Source: Bact-08 sp964533215 (GTDB lineage Bacteria > Bacteroidota > Bacteroidia > Bacteroidales > UBA932). From it: a stretch of DNA of 64,000 nt. The stretch covers positions 62,001 to 126,000 of the forward strand of contig CAZHLJ010000004.1 of NCBI GenBank assembly GCA_964533215.1, read 5' to 3'. Both the position numbers and the translations under genes were made by a program. Positions within the stretch are counted from its first letter, which is position 1; the number at the start of each line of letters is the position of its first letter. This document shows, one piece after another, positions 1-8,460 of the stretch. The notes beneath the pieces are model-generated. The model was not told the DNA's origin, did not search any database, and saw nothing but the letters and a program-made list of their open reading frames with translations.

Positions 1-1063
1 CGGCTATTCTGGCAGCCAATCCCTCATAAAGCATCCCGTGAGAGTGGACTTCAACATTGATGACAGTTCCATTTTTAAGTATATGATGCCACTCTCCAAC
101 ATAAGCAAGTCCGACTAAATTATGGATAAGATCCGTAAGAGGTTGTTTTTCTCCATCAGGATATAAATCTGTAAACTTCAAATGTAGAGTCTCTTCTTTC
201 GAGTAGCCATAATGATTTATGAAAGCATCATTGACAGCCAGAAGTTTAAAACTATCCATTTCATATATAAGCAATATAGCCGGATTTTGTTCAAACAGAT
301 ACCGGAAATGTGCCTCACTATCTTTCAACTGTCTTTCAGCTTCGTCTCTTTCGTTATCCCTCCTTAAGATTTGTGCAAGCATGTTGTTGAATTGCTCATA
401 AAGAATTCCCACCTCATCTTTTCCCTGATGTTTTATCTGAACGGAGTAATTCTGATTTTTTGAAATTGCCTCAGTAATTTTAGCGAGATTCAGGATAGGA
501 TTGGAAACAAGTTTCTGCACCTTAGAAACCATTAAAAAAGAGAGCATCAAAAGAATTGCCTCCAACATGGCAAATGTCCCTAAAAGCCTCCTTTTCTGCT
601 GATCAAGTAGAGATGAATTTGCCTTGATGGAAATTGTCCCAAGTATCTCACCTTTGAAAAATATAGGTTCTGATATAAGAAAGTAGTCATCTTTAAATTT
701 TTCATAAGGGTTTAAAGTAAGAACCGGAATTTTATTTTTTGACAACGATTTGGGATAACAGGCAAAAACATTTCCCTTAGCATCTAATAAATAGCCCTCT
801 TCAACATATTTAATAAAATCAAGACGCAACAAGGCTTCAGATGCTTGATTCTTGTCTCCGAAATATAGAGGAACAACACAATAATCCCCAATCATTCTGG
901 ATGTCAGAATCAGATTTGACATAATGTTACTCTTCAGTTTTCTGATATCCCATGTTGCAATAGCAGCAAATCCAACGAGGGTGACAATAAAAACGACAAA
1001 TAATACAATCAATATTATTTTCCTTCGTATGGACAGATTGTTTATAAACTTTGACCTACTCAT
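1..1063 (-). CDS. sensor histidine kinase, N-terminal part (cut by window edge)
   Basis: Partial gene: 354 codons are open from an ATG at 1061-1063 to the window edge, so the catalytic kinase domain lies outside. I translated this frame by hand. Residues 1-13 are basic, then a membrane segment at about 14-34. A periplasmic CHASE8-like region follows, with LYFGDKNQA and a DAKGNVFA motif, then a second membrane segment near residue 170. Next come a HAMP-like linker (GKDEVGILYEQFNNML) and a PAS domain beginning FRYLFEQNPAIL. Its start overlaps the end of the YfiR-like gene by 8 bases, so the two are translationally coupled. Inference: this is the inner-membrane signalling partner of the receptor and YfiR-like protein encoded just upstream. 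A hybrid kinase or diguanylate cyclase output cannot be excluded, because the C-terminus is missing. Confidence 0.85.
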   Translation of the reverse strand, partial: MSRSKFINNLSIRRKIILIVLFVVFIVTLVGFAAIATWDIRKLKSNIMSNLILTSRMIGDYCVVPLYFGDKNQASEALLRLDFIKYVEEGYLLDAKGNVFACYPKSLSKNKIPVLTLNPYEKFKDDYFLISEPIFFKGEILGTISIKANSSLLDQQKRRLLGTFAMLEAILLMLSFLMVSKVQKLVSNPILNLAKITEAISKNQNYSVQIKHQGKDEVGILYEQFNNMLAQILRRDNERDEAERQLKDSEAHFRYLFEQNPAILLIYEMDSFKLLAVNDAFINHYGYSKEETLHLKFTDLYPDGEKQPLTDLIHNLVGLAYVGEWHHILKNGTVINVEVHSHGMLYEGLAARIA

Positions 1064-1616
1064 TTGGCTTTAAAATTATTGCCGAGTTAAGCAGAAGACT
1101 GCTTATTTTAAGTCCCGACTTATCCAGTGCCTCAATATTGATTTCATATCGGATCAAATTATCCCGTACAAGCATGTTTATTATCACCCCTTTTCGTCCA
1201 TAACCTTTTACCTCTCCAATGGTAAGTATCTGTTTACCTGTCGTGTAATTCAGCAACTTGCTTAGGATATCATTATCCAGATTCCCGGAAATTACAACTA
1301 TCCGGGAATTTTTGATCTGGTCTATTGATGATATAGAGTTGACATCAACATCCAGGTTGTTTACCCTCACTTTTTCAAAAACAGCACTAAGGGCTTCCTT
1401 AAATCTTTTGTCCCCAATCACTGCTATTCTGAACACTGAATCTCCAGAACTTCTGTTTGCTTTCCATTCAATGAAATGCGTAAATTTTTCTATATACCCT
1501 GATTTCAGCAGATATTCCCTTGTCTGGGCATTTAACCCGCATGGGACTAGCATTCCTGTCAAAATGACAATCAGTCGGATTATAATCAATCTGGAATGTA
1601 ATCTGCTATTAATCAT
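1056..1616 (-). CDS. YfiR/DUF4154-like periplasmic protein
   Basis: A 186-residue protein with a signal peptide (hydrophobic stretch at about residues 10-30, cleavage near LNAQ). The mature part resembles the YfiR family (DUF4154): YLLKSGYIEKFTHFIEWK near the start, FRIAVIGDKRF, a VVISGN strand, and the ending LLLNSAIILKP. In Pseudomonas, YfiR is a periplasmic repressor of the membrane diguanylate cyclase YfiN. In Bacteroidetes, such proteins commonly sit between a TonB receptor and a CHASE8 sensor kinase. Here it is 10 bases after the receptor and overlaps the kinase gene by 8 bases. Its role as a periplasmic relay is inferred from that context. Confidence 0.82.
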   Translation of the reverse strand: MINSRLHSRLIIIRLIVILTGMLVPCGLNAQTREYLLKSGYIEKFTHFIEWKANRSSGDSVFRIAVIGDKRFKEALSAVFEKVRVNNLDVDVNSISSIDQIKNSRIVVISGNLDNDILSKLLNYTTGKQILTIGEVKGYGRKGVIINMLVRDNLIRYEINIEALDKSGLKISSLLLNSAIILKPNE

Positions 1617-1626
1617 AGTCGATAGG

Positions 1627-3609
1627 TTATCTAAACAAATTGTATGTGACCATCAAATAAACAGATCTTTGCGGTTGCCTGTATCTTCCTGCAAACCGGT
1701 TGGAGGTATGATAATATACTTCGTCGAGAATGTTATTCACTTTAAGTTGAAAATCAAATCCTCTGTAGTTGTAGTATGAGACTATTCCATTCAGTACAAA
1801 TGCATCCTTTATCTTATTTTCTCCTGTCACAGGTATTATTTTAGGATTATCTCTTGCCCCAATATAATTGGCTCTTAAATCAGCCTTGACATGGGATGAG
1901 AACGAATAGGAAATTCCGGCATTTGCCGTGTGTTTCGAAATTTCAGGAATCTGCAGATATTCATGCTCATACGAATTTGTGAAGGTGTAATTAATATAGG
2001 CTGAGAGATTTCCATAAGTATAATTTGAGTAGAAATCCAGTCCTAATGTATTTAATTCTTTGGAATTAACCCATCTGTAATCCCCATCTACTGCCTCCAT
2101 GGTCAATATGTCATGAATCTTATTCCTATATATTGATGTCCCTACTGATAGATTTTTCAATATTGAATAAGAGAGAAAAAGTTCATATGACTTCATTTTT
2201 TCAGGATTCAGATGACTATTGCCCAGTCCATCATGGTAATCCCAAGGCTTAGGAGCTCTGAATGCTGTATTATACAACAATTTAGCAGTAAATTTATTTA
2301 TATTGAACACAAGTCCTGTCCGAGGTGTCAACACTCTCCCATAGTAGTTTGAAAAATCATGCCTATATCCTAAAATAAGGGAGAGTTGACCCAACAGATT
2401 ATAGCTACCTTGTAAATAATAGCAAACAAGGTCATTATTTATTTTTTTCGGAGAGTTTGGCTTTGGAGGTCGAGTATTTTGTGAGCTACTTTGAGTCATT
2501 GAAAATCCATCTGACAGTTGTTCCAAAGTACCTAAAAGTCCGCCAATTATTGTCAAATTTTTACTGGGCCTGTAATTAAACTGATTTTCAAATCCAAGCA
2601 GCTGGCTTGGCCGGTAGTACCCAACCTGATAACCGGGAGAGGTTTCTGTTGCTTTGACAATATCACCAACAGTATTTGGCTTTAATGTTGAATTTCTGTA
2701 ATATAACGTCGAATTGAATGTCCATCTCTTGTGTCTTTCATTTTTATATTTCACAAAACCATTTATGAAAGCTATATCCCATAATGTATTTTTGCCCAGA
2801 TACTGCTTATCAGTCGTTGATGTTGTCCTTGAGGTCATTTTTTCCTGATAGACGATTCCGGCTTCAAAATTTTTCATGTTCAATTTTGCCGATAATGATA
2901 AATCATTTTCGAAGTTCTCCATTTCGTCAGACCAGTTGTTATCCGATTTAGCCCCTCTCAAATCTGCTTTTTCCGATGTCTTGTACATACCTGAGATTGA
3001 AAAACCCGCTTTTTTATTTGTGCAATAGTCCTGGACTCCGAAATCCACCATTCCCGTACTGAAATTTCCTCCAAGCAGGCTTAAATGAGCCTTCCTCGCT
3101 TTGGCACTTTTTGTAATAATATTTACTATCCCGGAAACCGCATTTGTTCCATAAAGGGCAGAAGCAGGTCCGTATACAACTTCTATCCTTTCTATATCTG
3201 ACATATTATATTGTCCTCCTGAATAAAAACCACCGGAATTCAATTCATGTATCTTTACTCCATCAACCAAAAGGCTGAGCAGATTATTCTGACTTGGTGA
3301 ACCTCTCATAAACACATAGCTGTTATATCCAAGAGTGTTTCTGAACTGGAATCCGGGAAGGTCTGCCAAAGCCTCTTCAATAGTAAAGTACATCCTGTCC
3401 CTTATTTGCTCTGCAGAGATTACCTGAACCGTGGCAGGTACGTTTTTGATTTCTTGCTCCATCTTTGAAGCACTGACTACTTTAGTATTCATCAGGTCTG
3501 AAAAAGACATATTAAGGATATCCTCAGCCTTAAGTGTGTCCTTGTCTTGAGCAAAGACAGTGGAAAAGCAGACAACTACAGGAAAAAGAAGTAATAACAG
3601 CTTTTTCAT
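1627..3609 (-). CDS. TonB-dependent outer-membrane receptor
   Basis: A 660-residue receptor. The signal peptide ends near VFAQ. A plug domain follows at about residues 55-170, with VPATVQVISAEQI, a VYGPASALYGTNAVSGIVNIIT motif (the end of the plug) and then a 22-strand-type beta barrel ending in an aromatic-rich segment (YLMVTYNLFR). It lacks the N-terminal carboxypeptidase-regulatory domain of SusC proteins and has no SusD partner, so it belongs to the siderophore/cobalamin-like class. It heads a three-gene unit with the YfiR-like protein and sensor kinase. Ligand unknown. Inference: it may act as a sensor-transducer rather than only an importer. Confidence 0.9.
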   Translation of the reverse strand: MKKLLLLLFPVVVCFSTVFAQDKDTLKAEDILNMSFSDLMNTKVVSASKMEQEIKNVPATVQVISAEQIRDRMYFTIEEALADLPGFQFRNTLGYNSYVFMRGSPSQNNLLSLLVDGVKIHELNSGGFYSGGQYNMSDIERIEVVYGPASALYGTNAVSGIVNIITKSAKARKAHLSLLGGNFSTGMVDFGVQDYCTNKKAGFSISGMYKTSEKADLRGAKSDNNWSDEMENFENDLSLSAKLNMKNFEAGIVYQEKMTSRTTSTTDKQYLGKNTLWDIAFINGFVKYKNERHKRWTFNSTLYYRNSTLKPNTVGDIVKATETSPGYQVGYYRPSQLLGFENQFNYRPSKNLTIIGGLLGTLEQLSDGFSMTQSSSQNTRPPKPNSPKKINNDLVCYYLQGSYNLLGQLSLILGYRHDFSNYYGRVLTPRTGLVFNINKFTAKLLYNTAFRAPKPWDYHDGLGNSHLNPEKMKSYELFLSYSILKNLSVGTSIYRNKIHDILTMEAVDGDYRWVNSKELNTLGLDFYSNYTYGNLSAYINYTFTNSYEHEYLQIPEISKHTANAGISYSFSSHVKADLRANYIGARDNPKIIPVTGENKIKDAFVLNGIVSYYNYRGFDFQLKVNNILDEVYYHTSNRFAGRYRQPQRSVYLMVTYNLFR

Positions 3610-3652
3610 AGCTTATCGTATGTTTTTAACAGATAAAAACACTTATCCTAAT

Positions 3653-3660
3653 CAAAGATA
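3653..3660 (-). promoter_or_regulatory. promoter -7 box for the receptor operon
   Basis: TATCTTTG on the minus strand matches the Bacteroidetes -7 consensus TAnnTTTG. It lies 43 bases before the receptor ATG. No clear -33 TTG was found at the usual spacing. Confidence 0.5.
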
Positions 3661-3671
3661 ACAATTTTTTT

Positions 3672-3679
3672 TAATTTTG
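3672..3679 (+). promoter_or_regulatory. promoter -7 box for alkD-like gene
   Basis: TAATTTTG on the plus strand matches TAnnTTTG, 39 bases before the start of the AlkD-like gene and divergent from the receptor promoter. The -33 element is not evident in this AT-rich stretch. Confidence 0.4.
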
Positions 3680-3718
3680 ATAATTCAAGTGAAAATCAAA
3701 TAATAACGATGATGAAAG

Positions 3719-4435
3719 ATGATGAAAGATGATTTAATTGTACAAATCCGCAGGGAGTTTCAGGCAAATTCCGATGAAAAGGCAAGGGAAAGTGGCAAGC
3801 GTTTTTTTAAGGAAGAGGTAATGATGTATGGAATGAAATCTGCCGTCGTTTCTGACATCTCAAAGAAATATTTCAAAATTGCACAAAACCTTCCAAAGAG
3901 CACTATCTTTGACTTGTGCGAAGAGCTCTGGAAGTCCGGTTATATGGAAGAGTCATTCATTGCCTGCAACTGGTCTTACTTCGTAAGCAAAGATTATACG
4001 CCCGATGATTTTCAGGTTTTTGAAAAATGGGTGTCAGAATATATTGGAAACTGGGCATCTTGTGATACATTATGCAACCATACAGTAGGAACATTTCTGG
4101 AAATGTATCCTGAGTTTCTTCCAGAACTCAAGAGGTGGGCAAGATCTTCCAACAGGTGGATGAGAAGGGCCTCTGTAGTGTCACTCATTGTTCCTGCCAG
4201 AAAAGGGAAGTTTCTGCCGGAGATAACAGAACTTGCTGATATGCTGCTAACGGACAACGATGATATGGTACAGAAGGGCTACGGATGGATGCTTAAGGTT
4301 GCCAGTAAGGAACATCAGGGAGAGATTTTTGAATATATCCTTAAAAGCAGGAAAACCATGCCAAGGACTGCATTAAGGTATGCAATAGAGAAAATGCCGG
4401 CAGAACTTAAAGCACAGGCAATGGCAAAATATTGA
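3719..4435 (+). CDS. AlkD-like DNA alkylation repair protein
   Basis: A 238-residue, all-helical HEAT-like repeat protein of the AlkD DNA-glycosylase family, which removes N3- and N7-alkylated purines. Family landmarks are visible: NWASCD, where W112 and D116 keep the spacing of the catalytic Trp/Asp pair of Bacillus cereus AlkD. Then SSNRWMRRASVVSL supplies the conserved basic DNA contact, and GYGWMLK the later Trp. Length matches the family. Two ATGs lie side by side at 3719 and 3722 inside a short repeat (gatgaaagat twice), so the exact start is uncertain by one codon. The acyltransferase follows after 54 bases on the same strand. Confidence 0.9.
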   Translation: MMKDDLIVQIRREFQANSDEKARESGKRFFKEEVMMYGMKSAVVSDISKKYFKIAQNLPKSTIFDLCEELWKSGYMEESFIACNWSYFVSKDYTPDDFQVFEKWVSEYIGNWASCDTLCNHTVGTFLEMYPEFLPELKRWARSSNRWMRRASVVSLIVPARKGKFLPEITELADMLLTDNDDMVQKGYGWMLKVASKEHQGEIFEYILKSRKTMPRTALRYAIEKMPAELKAQAMAKY

Positions 4436-4489
4436 TTACATTTCCGTTTTTGGACACAAAATTGCTAGAGGTTTCTGGAAAAAGAGAAT

Positions 4490-5305
4490 ATGCCACAAGA
4501 AGTAAAATATATAGACATACGAAGGGTTATTAAAGAAAGTGATTCCGTCATTCTCAAAAAGCTACCGGATTTTGTCATTAGTGCAATCATTATGATTGTA
4601 CGACAGAATGAGATGAATCGTATTCTTAACAAATACTCCAATGATATAGGCAAGGATTTCCTTCCAAAGATTATTGAAGAATTTAACCTTAATCTTGAAA
4701 TAGATGGACTTGAAAATCTCCCTGAAAACGGAAGATGTTTCTTCGTATCCAACCATCCTTTTGGGATCATTGACGGATTGGTGCTTACACGAATTATAAC
4801 TCAGAAATACGGAAACGTAAAGTCAATAGCCAACGAGGCCTTCCTCAAAATACCACAGTTGACGCCATTTATTGCGGCGGTCAATGTTTTCGGGCAGTCG
4901 TCCAAAGAGTATGTTGCAGCTCTGGATGAGATATATAAAGCTGACTTTCCAATCTCCCACTTTCCATCCGGGGAAGTTTCAAGAGTCTACGATGGAAAAA
5001 TTCAGGACAATGTCTGGCAAAAAAGCTTTATCACAAAAGCAATTTCCAGCAAAAGAGATATAGTCCCTTTCCATTTTCACGGCAGAAACTCAAATCTTTT
5101 TTACACCATCTTTTTAATAAGAAAAGTCTTTGGAATCAAGGCCGATATTGAGCTGATTCTTTTACCCCACGAGATGTTCAAAAAAAGGAACAAGACCATC
5201 AAGGTCCAAATCGGTAAACCAATCCCATGGCACACTTTCGACAAAACTCATTCTCATGCAGAGTGGGCCAGAAAGGTACAGTCGGAATCCTACGATTTTA
5301 ACTAG
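4490..5305 (+). CDS. 1-acylglycerol-phosphate-type acyltransferase
   Basis: A 271-residue PlsC-superfamily acyltransferase. The catalytic block is SNHPFGIIDG, with His and Asp separated by five residues (HX5D rather than the usual HX4D). The acyl-acceptor binding block is HFPSGEVSR. There is no signal peptide or strong membrane span, so it is likely a peripheral inner-membrane enzyme. The HX5D spacing and FPSGE block recall hemolysin-like O-acyltransferases such as those in Bacteroides glycine-lipid synthesis, but which acceptor it uses cannot be told. It converges on the flxA-like gene: the two stop codons share the palindrome CTAG at 5302-5305, with no room for a separate terminator. Confidence 0.85.
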   Translation: MPQEVKYIDIRRVIKESDSVILKKLPDFVISAIIMIVRQNEMNRILNKYSNDIGKDFLPKIIEEFNLNLEIDGLENLPENGRCFFVSNHPFGIIDGLVLTRIITQKYGNVKSIANEAFLKIPQLTPFIAAVNVFGQSSKEYVAALDEIYKADFPISHFPSGEVSRVYDGKIQDNVWQKSFITKAISSKRDIVPFHFHGRNSNLFYTIFLIRKVFGIKADIELILLPHEMFKKRNKTIKVQIGKPIPWHTFDKTHSHAEWARKVQSESYDFN

Positions 5306-6138
5306 TACTCCGGCGGCAACTCCTGCAACTGGGCGCCTGTGAACACAGGACCATCCTTGCAGACGTACATCTTGCCGACATTGCAGCGTCCACACTTACC
5401 CACACCGCACTTCATGCGGTTTTCGAGAGTCGTGAATATGTTCTCGGGGGTAAAACCCAGTTTATGGAGAACAGGAAAGGTGAACTTGATCATTATTGGA
5501 GGACCGCAGACAATTGCAATTGTGTTCTCACTGGAAGCATTCATCTTTTCCAGCACAGAAGGGACAAAACCAATTTCACCCTTCCAGTCTGGAGTCTCTC
5601 CTCCCGGATCCACCGTTGTTACCAGACGGACATCTTCACGCTGTCCCCATTCATCCAGTTCATGCTTGTAAACCAGATCGTCTACTGATTTTGCCCCGTA
5701 GAGAATTGTTATATCCTTGAAGTTTTCCCGAGTATCCAAAGCGTTCCAGATGACACAGCGCATGGGAGGAAGTGCTATACCCCCCGCAATGAAGAGCAGG
5801 TTTTTTCCCTTCCAGGCATCCATAGGAAAGGTGTTTCCGAATGGACCACGAAAGCCCATTGTATCGCCCTCTTCCAGTCTTGCCAACGAAGATGTAACTT
5901 TTCCGGTCTCCCTGAAGGTACATTCGATATAACCTTTACGGGTTGGCGAAGATGCTATGCAGAATGTGCTTTCTCCCTCGCCGAAAGCCGAATATTCACC
6001 GAATTGTCCGGCTCTGAACGAGAATGATTCTGAAGCCTGTTCGTCCTGAAACTTCAGGCGAAGGGTCTTTACCCCCGGAGCCTCCGGAGTGATCTTCTCG
6101 ACTGTCATCAGGTAAGGCAGATAGATATTAGAGTCCAT
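5302..6138 (-). CDS. flxA: FlxA-like NAD(P)H-binding flavoprotein with [2Fe-2S] centre
   Basis: A 278-residue protein of the ferredoxin-NADP reductase fold. The N-terminal FAD barrel has RAGQFGEYS and FCIASSPTR. The nucleotide-binding half has LLFIAGGIALPPM and ends with VCGPPIM. A C-terminal PyrK-type cysteine cluster CGVGKCGRC plus a later Cys (YVCKDGPVF) binds [2Fe-2S]. FlxA is the NADH-oxidizing subunit of the FlxABCD-HdrABC complex, which passes electrons to ferredoxin and a disulfide by flavin-based bifurcation. Here it is the last gene of the cluster, 40 bases after flxB. The AsrB or HydG-type subunits of sulfite reductase or hydrogenase share this fold; the hdr genes next door make FlxA the better call. 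Confidence 0.88.
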   Translation of the reverse strand: MDSNIYLPYLMTVEKITPEAPGVKTLRLKFQDEQASESFSFRAGQFGEYSAFGEGESTFCIASSPTRKGYIECTFRETGKVTSSLARLEEGDTMGFRGPFGNTFPMDAWKGKNLLFIAGGIALPPMRCVIWNALDTRENFKDITILYGAKSVDDLVYKHELDEWGQREDVRLVTTVDPGGETPDWKGEIGFVPSVLEKMNASSENTIAIVCGPPIMIKFTFPVLHKLGFTPENIFTTLENRMKCGVGKCGRCNVGKMYVCKDGPVFTGAQLQELPPEY

Positions 6139-6178
6139 AATTCAATATGCTAATTATTCAATGTAATAATGACGGGTG

Positions 6179-7183
6179 TTACTTAATACCTGCCAGATGT
6201 TCAGATAAATTCATGTCTACCGGACAAGCACGGGAACAACGACCGCAACCGGTACAGCCTACGACCGAAAGCCGGTCGGGCATATAGGAGAACTTGTGCA
6301 GAAGACGCTGACGCCAACGCTGACTTTGTACCTCGCGGGGATTATGACCGGAAGTATGCTGAGTGAAAAGTGCAAAACCGCAGGAATCCCAGCATCTCAG
6401 ACGCTTTCCTTTGTTGCCATGAGCATCCTCCTGAATGTCGAAACAAGCACAGGTAGGGCAGACAAAAGCACAAGCACCACATCCGATGCAACGTTGCGAC
6501 TGCTCTTTCCAGATAGGACTCTCAAAAGCTGAATTAAGACGCTGCTGAACTGTGTCTAAATCAAATTTAACCGGCAGCTTAACCAGATAATCCTCCTTAT
6601 TCAATCCCCGGTCAGACTCGAAGCAAGATTCATCAACCTTCATAAGAGCCACACCCTTCTCGGTAAGGATCTCTGCGATAAACCCATCACCGGCAGGTGT
6701 AAGCAGAATGTCGCTGCCGGCAGTATTACCGGGGCCACCGTTAACAGATGTGCAGAAACAATATTCATCTGACTTGGTACAGCCAAGGCTGACCAAGGTT
6801 GTACGATCCCTGCGCGAATTGAACTGACTGTCCTTATAATCCCAGTTAAAGATTGCCGATAGAGGTTCAAAACCTGCAGCATCACATGGATGCATGCCAA
6901 AGACAACAGTCTGTGGAACTGCATCGTATTTCATCTCTTCCAGACGTACTTTACCTTTCTCCTTCTCGTATGAGAACAGCACCTCTGTGCGAGGGAAAGC
7001 CACCGACTTGGCAGATTGTGTCGTCTGCACATGGTCGAATGATATCTCATCCGCAGAGGAGATCCGTCCGAAGTCTACTTTTTCACCCTTGTGAACAGGG
7101 GCATATATGTGTCTTCCGCCTTCATTGAGTTTTTGCAGCCATCGCTTAAGCGATGCAAGGCTTATATAGCGCTTCTCCATCAT
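6179..7183 (-). CDS. flxB: FlxB-like iron-sulfur subunit
   Basis: A 334-residue soluble protein related to AsrA and hydrogenase beta subunits. The N-terminal two thirds hold a conserved Cys-containing domain (FGMHPCDAAGFEPL and GCTKSDEYCFC). The C-terminal third has two [4Fe-4S] motifs, CIGCGACAFVCPTCACFD and GCTGCGRCSRACPVDM. Family role: electron transfer between FlxA and the rest of the Flx-Hdr complex. It starts one base after the flxC stop codon, which implies coupled translation. Length fits the family. The alternative of an anaerobic sulfite reductase subunit A is disfavoured, since no asrC-like gene is present. Confidence 0.85.
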   Translation of the reverse strand: MMEKRYISLASLKRWLQKLNEGGRHIYAPVHKGEKVDFGRISSADEISFDHVQTTQSAKSVAFPRTEVLFSYEKEKGKVRLEEMKYDAVPQTVVFGMHPCDAAGFEPLSAIFNWDYKDSQFNSRRDRTTLVSLGCTKSDEYCFCTSVNGGPGNTAGSDILLTPAGDGFIAEILTEKGVALMKVDESCFESDRGLNKEDYLVKLPVKFDLDTVQQRLNSAFESPIWKEQSQRCIGCGACAFVCPTCACFDIQEDAHGNKGKRLRCWDSCGFALFTQHTSGHNPREVQSQRWRQRLLHKFSYMPDRLSVVGCTGCGRCSRACPVDMNLSEHLAGIK

Positions 7184-7184
7184 A

Positions 7185-7985
7185 TTACCTTATAAAATTT
7201 TCGTTATCTTCCGGCTTGAAGGTAGAGAGCACGTTGTCATTCTTCACGGCCTCCGTTGCTCCAATACCAAAGTTTTCCTGCACCTCTTCCACAATCTTGT
7301 GAGTAAGCAGATGAACAGGCAGCCCAAGTGGACAGGCAGCCCCACAAGCCCCGCAATCCGAACAACGTCCGGTCATGTGCATAGCACGGTTTATGTGCCA
7401 CTCCATATTTGCCAAAGTACTTGCCCAAGGCTGTATCCACTGCGGACGGTTCTCCTCCACAATACATTTGCTGCAATAGCACATAGGACAGGCAGCACGG
7501 CAGGCATAGCATTTGAAACATTTTGAAAGCTCATCTGTCCAGAAAGCCCAACGCTCTTCACGGGACATAGCATTAAGCCTTGCAATCAAAGCCTGATCAT
7601 CTTCGTGAGCCGGTACAGGTGCCGATTGCAGATAAGCAGTTATACCATCAACATCGGCAAATAGAATAAATTTATTATCTGCGGATATTGTCATTACCAC
7701 CAATTTGTCTGCCTGAAGCTGATTCTCTGTAAACAGACGTAATATACTTCGTAAGGCAAAATAAGAGGCAATGATGGCCACCTTCTTCCCTTCAATGAGA
7801 TCCTTGCGGGTAAGGTAAACGGCCAGGTTACCTGTGCATTGCTCGTCAAAAATGAGTTTAGAGGTCTCCTCGGCAGAGGTTATGAAACATGGCCGTGGAC
7901 GTTTTGTTCCATTCTCGTATCCTATAACCATCTGCACCTCGCCTGACTGCAGAAGTTCAGCGGCTTTTTTTCTCAACTCATCCAT
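7185..7985 (-). CDS. flxC: FlxC-like iron-sulfur subunit
   Basis: A 266-residue protein. The open frame extends upstream to 8069, but the start is placed at 7985 (MDELRKKAAELL) because it lies 7 bases after a strong Shine-Dalgarno sequence AAAGGAGG and leaves only an 8-base overlap with flxD. The C-terminal half carries a dense cysteine region CFKCYACRAACPMCYCSKC and a second ferredoxin motif CSDCGACGAACPLG, so it binds at least two [4Fe-4S] clusters. The N-terminal half resembles the coenzyme F420 hydrogenase beta-like domain. Family role: the third electron-carrying Flx subunit. The Shine-Dalgarno is unusual for this phylum and suggests that stoichiometry with flxD is tuned. Confidence 0.82.
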   Translation of the reverse strand: MDELRKKAAELLQSGEVQMVIGYENGTKRPRPCFITSAEETSKLIFDEQCTGNLAVYLTRKDLIEGKKVAIIASYFALRSILRLFTENQLQADKLVVMTISADNKFILFADVDGITAYLQSAPVPAHEDDQALIARLNAMSREERWAFWTDELSKCFKCYACRAACPMCYCSKCIVEENRPQWIQPWASTLANMEWHINRAMHMTGRCSDCGACGAACPLGLPVHLLTHKIVEEVQENFGIGATEAVKNDNVLSTFKPEDNENFIR

Positions 7986-8436
7986 TGAAAACCTCCTTTT
8001 CTTGTTGTGCCAGATAGTCAGCAGCCTTGCGATATTCGGTATAAGGCCCCAGCTCGCGTACCGCAGCAACCGTAGTGTTTACAATCTCTGCCCATTTAGC
8101 TCCCTCGGCAGCAGAGACCCATGAAAACTGAATCCTGCGTACATCTATACCCATGAAGTCCAACAGTCCGCGGAAAATAGTCCAACGACGTCTGGCATGA
8201 AAGTTACCCGAAGTGTAGTGGCAATCGTTTGGATGACAACCCGAAACTATAATACCATCTGCACCCTCTGCAAAAGCTTTGAGCAACAGCATAAAGTCTA
8301 TGCGGCCTGTACATGGAAAGCGGACAATCTTTACATTGGACGCATATTTCATCCGGCTCGTTCCAGTCAAATCTGCTCCGGCGTAAGTACACCAGTTACA
8401 GACGAAAGCAACGATCTTCGGTTCAAATTCTGACAT
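7978..8436 (-). CDS. flxD: FlxD/MvhD-like [2Fe-2S] linker subunit
   Basis: A 152-residue MvhD-family protein. It begins KIVAFVCNWCTYAGAD, followed by RFPCTGRID and GCHPNDCHYTSGN. These conserved cysteines bind a [2Fe-2S] cluster. MvhD proteins connect an electron-input module (hydrogenase, formate dehydrogenase or Flx) to HdrA, so its presence next to hdrA ties the flavoprotein subunits to the heterodisulfide-reductase module. It lies 24 bases after hdrA and overlaps flxC by 8 bases. Confidence 0.92.
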   Translation of the reverse strand: MSEFEPKIVAFVCNWCTYAGADLTGTSRMKYASNVKIVRFPCTGRIDFMLLLKAFAEGADGIIVSGCHPNDCHYTSGNFHARRRWTIFRGLLDFMGIDVRRIQFSWVSAAEGAKWAEIVNTTVAAVRELGPYTEYRKAADYLAQQEKEVFNG

Positions 8437-8460
8437 AATATCTTTTCTGTTATATTATTA

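Noticed and set aside
1258..1779. 173-codon plus-strand frame across the YfiR-like gene and receptor
   Set aside because: It crosses two well-supported minus-strand genes and resembles no known family.
7986..8069. Upstream extension of flxC (28 codons)
   Set aside because: It lies in flxD, while a strong Shine-Dalgarno marks the ATG at 7985.
5302..8436. Anaerobic sulfite reductase or NiFe hydrogenase subunits
   Set aside because: The folds are shared, but there is no siroheme or NiFe subunit gene, and the MvhD and HdrABC genes adjoin, so Flx is the better reading.
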